A model generated the notes under the pieces. That model saw nothing but the letters and a program-made list of their open reading frames with translations, had not been told where the DNA came from and made no database searches. The position numbers and the translations under genes were made by a program. From Bacteroidota bacterium (GTDB lineage Bacteria; Bacteroidota; Bacteroidia; Flavobacteriales; Weeksellaceae), in the NCBI GenBank assembly GCA_023394415.1, contig JAEXAR010000015.1:1-52916 (forward strand): a DNA stretch of 52,916 nucleotides, given 5' to 3'. Numbering within the stretch: the stretch's first letter is position 1; the number at the start of each line of letters is the position of its first letter. This document shows positions 1-6,541 of this stretch, one piece after another.

Positions 1-123
1 GTATCTTCAACTCTATCTCAACGAATTCATCTACAAGCTAAATCGAAGATATTTTGGAGATAGCCTCTTTGAAAGGCTTATAATTGCTAATATTACAGGT
101 TATGATTAAAAACGGATAATCAA
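1..123 (+). mobile_element. 3' end of an IS1595/ISXO2-like insertion sequence (left copy)
   Basis: The first 109 bases encode the last 35 residues of a transposase, from YLQLYLNEF to the stop at 107-109. The same sequence, inverted, closes the window at 52729-52916. The two copies agree from here through the motif ACGGATAATCAA ending near 123 and then diverge, which marks the element's 3' boundary. I assign the family from the C-terminal pattern of ISXO2-type (DDE_Tnp_IS1595) transposases. The 5' end and any target duplication lie outside the window. This copy ends ITGYD-stop where the right copy ends ITGL-stop, because of a one-base difference close to the stop. Confidence 0.75.
2..109 (+). 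CDS. IS1595-family transposase, C-terminal fragment (partial at window edge)
   Basis: This is the last 35 codons of an open frame that enters from the left edge. It shares the segment YLQLYLNEFIYKLNRRYFGD with the copy at the other end of the window. In this family the region follows the catalytic DDE core and is a basic, aromatic-rich helix; the catalytic residues are not in view. A one-base indel relative to the other copy replaces the final Leu by Tyr-Asp. That change is at the extreme C-terminus and probably harmless. Confidence 0.75.
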   Translation, partial: YLQLYLNEFIYKLNRRYFGDSLFERLIIANITGYD

Positions 124-173
124 TAAAAAATTAACCAAAATTTATCATTTTTTAAATTAAATTTTAAGGTGGT

Positions 174-203
174 TTGCTTTATATTCGTAAATTAGTATGT
201 TAA
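174..203 (+). promoter_or_regulatory. possible glgB promoter
   Basis: TTG at 174-176 is followed after 19 bases by TATGTTAA at 196-203. This resembles the Bacteroidota -33/-7 pair (TTG and TANNTTTG), and the ATG lies 22 bases further on. The -7 box is imperfect, so this is only a candidate start of the glycogen operon. Confidence 0.3.
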
Positions 204-225
204 AACAAAATACATTAATCAACTT

Positions 226-2349
226 ATGCAAAACGTTCAGCCTTATTCACTTTTTTCGGAACAGGATGTGTATCTTTTCAGAGAAGGGAAGCATTACCGT
301 TTGTATGATAAATTCGGTTCGCACGCAGCCAATGTAGATGGTAGAGAGGGTACCTATTTTGCAGTTTGGGCGCCTCATGCCAAAGAAGTTTCCGTCATCG
401 GAAATTTCAATGGTTGGCATTCTGAAAGGCATAAACTCTTTCCACGCTGGGACAGTTCGGGTATTTGGGAAGGCTTTATTCCCGGATTATCTTGGGGAAC
501 AGTATATAAATATGCTATAAGAACCAACAAAGGTGAATTGCTGGAAAAAAGTGATCCTTACGCTTTAAGTTGGGAGCAAAATCTTCAAGCCGCATCATTA
601 ATTTCTACCACTTGGTTTGAATGGAATGATGAGAATTGGATGGCAGAACGTTGGAAAAAAAATACTCTGGAAGCGCCTCTTTCCGTTTACGAGCTACATC
701 TAGGCTCTTGGATGCGTGGAACTGATGATCCAAAACGATTTTTCAGTTATCATGAAATAGCAGAAAGATTAGTGCCTTATATCAAAGAAATGGGATTTAC
801 ACACGTGGAATTTATGCCCGTGATGGAACATCCATATGAACCAAGTTGGGGCTATCAGATTACTGGTTTTTTTGCGGCAAATTCCCGTTTTGGTGCTCCG
901 CAGGATTTGATGTTTTTAATCAACGAACTTCACAAAAATGATATAGGTGTTATTCTAGATTGGGTTCCGTCCCATTTTCCGGGTGATGCTAATGGTTTGC
1001 ATTACTTCGATGGAACACATTTGTACGAACACGAAGATCCGAGACAAGGATTTCATCCACAGTGGAATTCACACATTTTCAATTATGGAAGACCGGAAGT
1101 GAAATCTTTCCTTATTTCTAATGCCATGTTTTGGCTTGATCGTTATCACGCAGACGGTCTTCGTGTAGATGCCGTTACATCAATGCTTTATCTCGATTAT
1201 GCGAGAGAGGAAGGAGAGTGGATTCCCAATATGTTTGGCGGAAATGTCAATCTTGAAGCCAAAGATTTTTTACAGGATTTTAACACTGCTGTTTATAAAG
1301 ATTTTCCGGATGTGATGACGATTGCTGAAGAAAGTTCTGATTTTCCGATGCTTACAAAGCCTGTACACGACGGTGGAATTGGTTTCGGAATGAAATGGAT
1401 GATGGGTTGGATGCACGATACCCTAAAATACTTTAAAGAAGACCCTATAAATAGAAAATTTCATCATAATAAACTTACTTTCCCTTCAATGTACATGTAT
1501 AATGAGAATTATATGATGCCACTATCTCACGACGAAGTGGTGCACGGAAAGGCAAGTATGATCTACAAAATGCCGGGTGATGAATGGCAGAAATTTGCTA
1601 ATTTAAGGGCTCTTTATACCTATATGTACACGCATCCTGCTGCCAAACTATTGTTTATGGGAAATGAATTCGGGCAAACAAGCGAATGGAATTTTGCAAA
1701 ATCTTTAGATTGGCATTTGCTTGAGCACAAGGTTCATAAAGGTTTGCAGGAATTTGTAAAAGATCTTAATCATCTTTATCGGGAAGAAAAATCTCTTTAC
1801 GAAAATCAGTTCAACCATTATGGTTTTGAATGGGTAGAAGCGAATGACGGTGACAATTCCATTTATATCTATTTAAGAAAAGGAAAAGTTGAAGACGACG
1901 TTACGATGACAGTTCTTAATCTTACGCCAAGAGTTTTTGATTATAAAATAGGAGTGAATGAAGGAACAACTTGGGAAGTTATTCTAAATTCTGATGACGA
2001 AAAATACGGAGGAAGCGGTGTAAATGCAGAAATTGTAGATGAAGAAGACGATGAATGGATGTACAGACCAAACGCTATCATCTTAAAACTTCCACCATTG
2101 GCAGGAGTAGTGCTGAAACAGAAGAAAGCACCCAAAAGAAAAAGAAAAATCGCAACTGAAGCCATTGAGGTGAAACCGGCGAAAAAATCTGTTCCAAAAA
2201 CCTCGGACAAGAAAACTGTAGCAAAAAAAACTTCTGCTAAAGTTTCTACTACAAAGAGCAATACAAAAACCGAAACAAAACCAAAAACATCAAAAATAAA
2301 AAAAGCAGCCGATAATGCTGTGAAAGAAATATTATCTAAAACCAAATAA
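226..2349 (+). CDS. glgB: 1,4-alpha-glucan branching enzyme with a lysine-rich C-terminal tail
   Basis: Glycogen branching enzyme: it cuts alpha-1,4 chains and rejoins them as alpha-1,6 branches in the cytoplasm. An N-terminal CBM48-type module (about residues 38-115, with GNFNGW) is followed by a GH13 barrel. The catalytic residues are visible as D315 in LRVDAVTSM, E368 in IAEESSDFP and D436 in SHDEVVHGK. The spacing is that of bacterial GlgB of the GH13_9 type. Residues 631-707 are unusual: a low-complexity stretch dominated by Lys, Thr, Ser, Pro and Ala, resembling a histone H1 tail, placed after the normal C-terminal beta domain. The gene heads glgB-glgA-glgC, with glgA starting 48 bases downstream. 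The assignment is very secure; the role of the tail is unknown. Confidence 0.97.
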   Translation: MQNVQPYSLFSEQDVYLFREGKHYRLYDKFGSHAANVDGREGTYFAVWAPHAKEVSVIGNFNGWHSERHKLFPRWDSSGIWEGFIPGLSWGTVYKYAIRTNKGELLEKSDPYALSWEQNLQAASLISTTWFEWNDENWMAERWKKNTLEAPLSVYELHLGSWMRGTDDPKRFFSYHEIAERLVPYIKEMGFTHVEFMPVMEHPYEPSWGYQITGFFAANSRFGAPQDLMFLINELHKNDIGVILDWVPSHFPGDANGLHYFDGTHLYEHEDPRQGFHPQWNSHIFNYGRPEVKSFLISNAMFWLDRYHADGLRVDAVTSMLYLDYAREEGEWIPNMFGGNVNLEAKDFLQDFNTAVYKDFPDVMTIAEESSDFPMLTKPVHDGGIGFGMKWMMGWMHDTLKYFKEDPINRKFHHNKLTFPSMYMYNENYMMPLSHDEVVHGKASMIYKMPGDEWQKFANLRALYTYMYTHPAAKLLFMGNEFGQTSEWNFAKSLDWHLLEHKVHKGLQEFVKDLNHLYREEKSLYENQFNHYGFEWVEANDGDNSIYIYLRKGKVEDDVTMTVLNLTPRVFDYKIGVNEGTTWEVILNSDDEKYGGSGVNAEIVDEEDDEWMYRPNAIILKLPPLAGVVLKQKKAPKRKRKIATEAIEVKPAKKSVPKTSDKKTVAKKTSAKVSTTKSNTKTETKPKTSKIKKAADNAVKEILSKTK

Positions 2350-2363
2350 AAGCGGGACCCATA

Positions 2364-2390
2364 ATCTCGTATCTCTAACCTCGTACTCAA
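2364..2390 (+). repeat. degenerate heptamer repeat between glgB and glgA
   Basis: The short glgB-glgA spacer carries three 7-base units in a row, ATCTCGT, ATCTCTA and ACCTCGT, followed by ACTCAAA. It is a decayed member of the 7-base periodic sequences also seen at 32594-32621, 32777-32817 and 35144-35178. Confidence 0.5.
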
Positions 2391-2397
2391 AAAAACT

Positions 2398-3807
2398 ATG
2401 AAAATCTTTCATCTCTCAATGGAATGTTATCCGGTTGCCAAAGTTGGTGGGCTTGGAGATGTTGTTGGAGCCTTACCAAAATACCAGAACAAGATTGAAG
2501 GTATGGATGCAAAAGTGGTAATGCCATGGTATAACAGACCTTTCGTTCACGATCACGATTTTGAAATTGTTTTCGACGGTTTCATTCATCAATCTCATCA
2601 GATGTTTCAGGTGCAGGTGATGAAGGAGAGAGGAAATTCCTTAGGTTTCGAATTGTATTTGGTAAAAATTCCAGGACTTTTGGATCGGGATAATCCTTAT
2701 GGTTATTGGGATGAAAGTCAACAGTTTTTAGCTTTTCAGCACGGGGTATTACATTGGTTAAGTGCCATGAAGATTCGTCCCGATGTTTTGCATTGTCACG
2801 ATTACCACACTGGTTTGGTTCCTTTTATGGTAGAATATTGTCCGGAATTTAGGTTTTTGAAAGGAGTAAAAACGATTGGAACAATTCATAACGGTGAATA
2901 TCAGGGACAGATGAAATGGGAAATGCTCAATTATTTTCCTTGGATTGAAGGTCACACCAATTTGGGTTTATTAGATTGGGATGGCAAGATTAATCCTTTG
3001 GCAACCATGTTGAAGTGTTGCCACGCTTTCAATGCCGTTTCCGAAGGTTATTTGGAAGAGCTATATCATAGTTTAAGAGGTTTGGAAAGCCTTGTACAGC
3101 AGGAACATGCTAAAGCCTATGGTATTATTAATGGTATAGATACAGAAGTTTGGGATCCGAAGACGGACGATATGCTCGATTTCAATTACGATAAAAAAGA
3201 TGCCGAAGAAGGAAAACGCCGTAATAAAATTGAACTCTGTGAAGAATATGGTTTGAATCCAGATTTACCTCTATTTGGATTTATAGGAAGGTTTGCAGGC
3301 GAAAAAGGTGCTGATTTACTGCCGGAAATCATTTGGAAAAGCATTCAACAAACGCATGGTGCATTAAATATCATTATCCTAGGCTCAGGAGAAAAAGAAA
3401 CCGAAAACCGTCTAAAAGATTTGGATGATCATTTTGCTAATTTCGCTCTGGATTTAGGTTATAAAGAGGCACTTTCACATAAGATTTATGCATCCTCTGA
3501 TTTTCTACTGATGCCTTCACGAGTAGAGCCTTGTGGACTGAACCAGATGTATGCCATGCGTTACGGAACTGTACCTGTCGTGCGATATACAGGAGGTTTG
3601 AAGGATACGGTGCAGGATATTTCAACAGGTGGTGCAGGACTTAATTTTGCATATCCAAGTGCTGATGATGCCGTGAATGCCATGCACAGAGCTCTAAATG
3701 TTTACACCAATAAAAAATTAATGACAAATCTCATTGATGCTAATATGAATTTCAATTTTTCTTGGGAGAAATCTGCTGAAAATTATGTAAATTTATACAG
3801 TAATTAA
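2398..3807 (+). CDS. glgA: glycogen synthase (ADP-glucose dependent, GT5)
   Basis: Transfers glucose from ADP-glucose to the growing alpha-1,4-glucan. The N-terminus has the diagnostic KVGGLGDVVGALP motif (K15 binds the ADP-glucose phosphates). The C-terminal Rossmann domain has GRFAGEKGADLL and then SRVEPCGLNQMYAMRYGT with the conserved Glu of retaining GT-B enzymes. At 469 residues it has the usual length of bacterial GlgA. It lies between glgB (48-base gap) and glgC (37-base gap), so the three are probably one transcript. The start follows directly on a heptamer repeat, and the next upstream stop leaves no better start. Confidence 0.96.
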   Translation: MKIFHLSMECYPVAKVGGLGDVVGALPKYQNKIEGMDAKVVMPWYNRPFVHDHDFEIVFDGFIHQSHQMFQVQVMKERGNSLGFELYLVKIPGLLDRDNPYGYWDESQQFLAFQHGVLHWLSAMKIRPDVLHCHDYHTGLVPFMVEYCPEFRFLKGVKTIGTIHNGEYQGQMKWEMLNYFPWIEGHTNLGLLDWDGKINPLATMLKCCHAFNAVSEGYLEELYHSLRGLESLVQQEHAKAYGIINGIDTEVWDPKTDDMLDFNYDKKDAEEGKRRNKIELCEEYGLNPDLPLFGFIGRFAGEKGADLLPEIIWKSIQQTHGALNIIILGSGEKETENRLKDLDDHFANFALDLGYKEALSHKIYASSDFLLMPSRVEPCGLNQMYAMRYGTVPVVRYTGGLKDTVQDISTGGAGLNFAYPSADDAVNAMHRALNVYTNKKLMTNLIDANMNFNFSWEKSAENYVNLYSN

Positions 3808-3844
3808 TCATTAAATTACACTTTTTAAAAAATCATTAAAATAT

Positions 3845-5116
3845 ATGAAACCTAACGTTTTATCAATCGTGTTAGGAGGTGGTAGAGGTACCAGACTTTT
3901 CCCACTTACTTATTCACGTTCCAAACCGGCAGTACCTATTGCAGGTAAATATAGATTGGTTGATATTCCGATATCAAACTGTTTAAATTCTGGATACAAT
4001 AAAATTTTGGTACTTACTCAGTTCAACTCGGCATCTCTCAATTCCCATATTAAAAATTCTTACCATTTTGATATTTTCAGCAAAGGTTTTGTAGATATTT
4101 TAGCTGCAGAGCAAAATGTGGAAAATGACCAATGGTATCAAGGAACAGCCGATGCAGTGCGCCAAAGCATGAAGCATATGGATAAGTATGATTACGATTA
4201 TGTACTGATACTTTCCGGTGACCAGCTTTACCAAATGGATTTTAGAGAAACGATTGATTTTCATTGTAAAAATGAAGCCGACATCACCATTGCAACCATT
4301 CCTGTAAATGCAAAAGACGCTACAGGATTCGGAATTCTAAAATCCGATGATGAAGGAAATATTGAATCTTTTGTTGAGAAACCTTCTGCTGATATTCTGC
4401 ACGAATGGAAATCTGAAACCTCTGACAAAAGTAAAAGCGAAGGCAAAGAATTTCTCGCATCCATGGGAATTTATGTCTTCAATAAAAAAGTTTTAAAGAA
4501 AATTTTTGATGAAGATCCGGGTGATGATTTCGGTAAAGATCTCATTCCGAATGCGATGAAAAACGGTTATAAAACCTTAAGTTTTCAGTACGACGGTTAT
4601 TGGACAGATATAGGAACTATTGAATCGTTTTACCAAGCCAACCTTGATTTGGCGCAAGATTTACCTAAATTCAATCTTTTCAGTACCAGTCCTATTTACA
4701 CCAGAGCAAGAATGCTTCCGCCTTCCAAAATTATGGGAAGTTATGTACAGAGAGCTATTTTTGGTGATGGTTGTATTATAATGGCTGACAAGATTGAAAA
4801 TTCTATCGTTGGCAACAGAACCCGCATAGATAAAGGAAGCACAGTGATGAGTTCTTATATTATGGGAGCAGATTTTTACCAACCAACTGAAGAAATTGTA
4901 GAAAACGATCGCACCGGAAAACCAAATCTCGGCATCGGAAAATACTGCTATATCGAAAACGCCATTATTGATAAAAACGCCAAAATTGGAAATAACGTTA
5001 GAATTATAGGTGGTAAACATATGCCGGATGGAGATTTTGATACGCATTCCATAAAAGAGGGTATCGTAGTGGTGAAAAAAGGTGCAGTGATATACGACGG
5101 AACACATATTGCGTAA
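3845..5116 (+). CDS. glgC: glucose-1-phosphate adenylyltransferase (ADP-glucose pyrophosphorylase)
   Basis: Makes ADP-glucose from ATP and glucose 1-phosphate, the committed step of glycogen synthesis. It begins with the nucleotidyltransferase signature GGGRGTRLFPLT, followed by SKPAVPIAGKYRLVDIP. WYQGTADAVRQ, LSGDQLYQMD and VEKP supply ATP, metal and sugar-phosphate contacts. The C-terminal third, with short isoleucine- and glycine-rich repeats, is the left-handed beta-helix of this family. The 423-residue length is typical. It is the last gene of the glg operon and is followed by an intrinsic terminator at 5170-5203. Confidence 0.96.
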   Translation: MKPNVLSIVLGGGRGTRLFPLTYSRSKPAVPIAGKYRLVDIPISNCLNSGYNKILVLTQFNSASLNSHIKNSYHFDIFSKGFVDILAAEQNVENDQWYQGTADAVRQSMKHMDKYDYDYVLILSGDQLYQMDFRETIDFHCKNEADITIATIPVNAKDATGFGILKSDDEGNIESFVEKPSADILHEWKSETSDKSKSEGKEFLASMGIYVFNKKVLKKIFDEDPGDDFGKDLIPNAMKNGYKTLSFQYDGYWTDIGTIESFYQANLDLAQDLPKFNLFSTSPIYTRARMLPPSKIMGSYVQRAIFGDGCIIMADKIENSIVGNRTRIDKGSTVMSSYIMGADFYQPTEEIVENDRTGKPNLGIGKYCYIENAIIDKNAKIGNNVRIIGGKHMPDGDFDTHSIKEGIVVVKKGAVIYDGTHIA

Positions 5117-5169
5117 ACAAGAGTTTTAAGTTTAATAAAGGCTCAATAAAATATATAAAAGCGTATTTC

Positions 5170-5203
5170 AAAAGAGTGATCATAAAACATTGGTCACTCT
5201 TTT
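5170..5203 (+). terminator. intrinsic terminator of the glg operon
   Basis: AAAAGAGTGA (5170-5179) pairs with TCACTCTTTT (5194-5203) around a 14-base loop, and a run of T follows. It lies 54 bases after the glgC stop. Its 3' arm overlaps the -33 element of the next promoter. Confidence 0.8.
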
Positions 5204-5220
5204 TTTTATTTTTATTTTTG
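5190..5220 (+). promoter_or_regulatory. promoter of the SRPBCC gene, leaving almost no leader
   Basis: TTG (5190-5192), 20 bases, then TATTTTTG (5213-5220) is a near-ideal Bacteroidota promoter. The start codon at 5225 lies only 4 bases after the -7 box, so the transcript would be leaderless or nearly so. Confidence 0.55.
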
Positions 5221-5224
5221 CCAA

Positions 5225-6262
5225 ATGCGATGGTTTAAATTTGGAGTTTTGGCAGTGCTTCTGCTGTTGGGAATTTATGCAGCTTCTATGTATTTCGTAG
5301 AAGAAAGCAAAACTTTTACGGTAGAGAAAGACATCAATTATCCTATCGAAAAAGTTTATCCACAATTCAATAATTTTCAGAATTTCACCCGCTGGAATCA
5401 GTATTTTAATGATTCTAAAAATATTTCTATTGATTATTTTTCACCTTACGAAGGACAGGGTTCATCTATGACTTTCAGTGATTTAAAAACAGGTAAGAAA
5501 GGTGATATGTTCATACGCTACGAAAACCCTTTCAGTACCTTAAAATATCAGCTTTTTGAGGAGAAAGAAAGCAATCCTTATCTCATCAATATTAAGTTTA
5601 AAATGGTATCGCCAACCAAAACTAAAATGATCTGGTATGTTCACACACCCAAACAACCTTGGCTCAAACGTTCTGTTAACCTTTGGAGCGAAAGCGATTT
5701 TGTAGACAACTTGGATAAAAGTATGGTGAATCTTTCTAATTTATTAAGCAATAAAGTAGATAAGGACCAACTTTTAACCTCTATTAAATATGATAGTTTG
5801 ATGGTAGAGGAAGCTGAAGGCAATTTGCTTTTAGGCGTTAATGTAAGTACATCCAATAAAGGGGACCAATTGATAAAAAATATCGTTCTGAACCATAACA
5901 AAACCTTCAATTTTGTAACCAACGATTTGGATAAGAGCGAAGATGAATTTGGCTTTCCAGTGCTTCTTACCGATGCGAACAATTACAAGGATAAAGAAGT
6001 GTCTTATTTCTACGGAATTCCATTGTCAAAGAGAATTGGCGTATCAGATAATAACTTCAGTTTTAGAACTCTGAACCCTTCTAAAAAATACGTCATTTAC
6101 TTTCAGGGTAATTATAAAAACCGTATACGTTCTATTCAAGAACTTCTACAAAAGGCAAAAAAAGATTCTATGCGTTACGGTGAATTACAGCAAATGTTTA
6201 TTGAACCTCCTGCAGATGGTAAGGATGTGAATATTAAACTCTCACTTCCTGTATTCAGATAA
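5225..6262 (+). CDS. membrane-anchored SRPBCC (polyketide cyclase-like) protein with a GyrI-like C-terminal half
   Basis: A 345-residue protein with one N-terminal membrane segment (about residues 5-25). It is followed by a START/SRPBCC-type ligand-binding domain (about 30-165, opening with FTVEKDINYPIEKVYPQFNNF). A C-terminal half (about 190-345) has the look of the GyrI/AraC effector-binding fold. No enzyme motif is visible and the ligand is unknown. The gene sits behind glgC but is separated from it by a terminator and has its own promoter, so a role in glycogen metabolism is not implied. The domain reading is by pattern only. Confidence 0.7.
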   Translation: MRWFKFGVLAVLLLLGIYAASMYFVEESKTFTVEKDINYPIEKVYPQFNNFQNFTRWNQYFNDSKNISIDYFSPYEGQGSSMTFSDLKTGKKGDMFIRYENPFSTLKYQLFEEKESNPYLINIKFKMVSPTKTKMIWYVHTPKQPWLKRSVNLWSESDFVDNLDKSMVNLSNLLSNKVDKDQLLTSIKYDSLMVEEAEGNLLLGVNVSTSNKGDQLIKNIVLNHNKTFNFVTNDLDKSEDEFGFPVLLTDANNYKDKEVSYFYGIPLSKRIGVSDNNFSFRTLNPSKKYVIYFQGNYKNRIRSIQELLQKAKKDSMRYGELQQMFIEPPADGKDVNIKLSLPVFR

Positions 6263-6277
6263 ATGTTTTTCGAGAAC

Positions 6278-6357
6278 GGCGCGAGCGAAGCGAGCGTCAA
6301 TGATTTCCCTTCAGAAAACTTTAGATAAAAAGGAGGCGCGAGCGAAGCGAGCGTCAA
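6278..6357 (+). repeat. pair of GC-rich 23-bp direct repeats
   Basis: An identical 23-base unit lies at 6278-6300 and 6335-6357, 57 bases apart; its core is GCGAGCGAAGCGAGCG. It stands out strongly against the AT-rich surroundings. The gap 6263-6541 otherwise holds only the sucA promoter region. Confidence 0.8.
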
Positions 6358-6496
6358 AGGATTTTGTGGTGTATAATCCAAAAAATTCAAGTTCTAAATA
6401 TCAACTATTCTTTTCAAGCTATAGATTAGTACGCCATACCTATTAATTTCATAGATTTTTTAGTTCAAATAATTCCCTCACCTCATTTATATTTCA

Positions 6497-6504
6497 TAAT
6501 TTTG
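6497..6504 (+). promoter_or_regulatory. -7 box of the sucA promoter
   Basis: TAATTTTG is a perfect match to TANNTTTG, 37 bases ahead of the sucA ATG. No clear TTG lies at the right distance upstream, so only the -7 element is supported. Confidence 0.45.
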
Positions 6505-6541
6505 TGTTTTAACATTTTTATCTGAACCGAAACTGTAAATA

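Noticed and set aside
1941..2390. 149-codon minus-strand frame opposite the GlgB tail
   Set aside because: It is the antisense of a low-complexity lysine-rich coding region, rich in Phe, Ser and Val, with no start context or family resemblance.
4661..5107. 148-codon minus-strand frame opposite glgC
   Set aside because: A shadow of the glgC coding sequence, with no sign of a separate gene.
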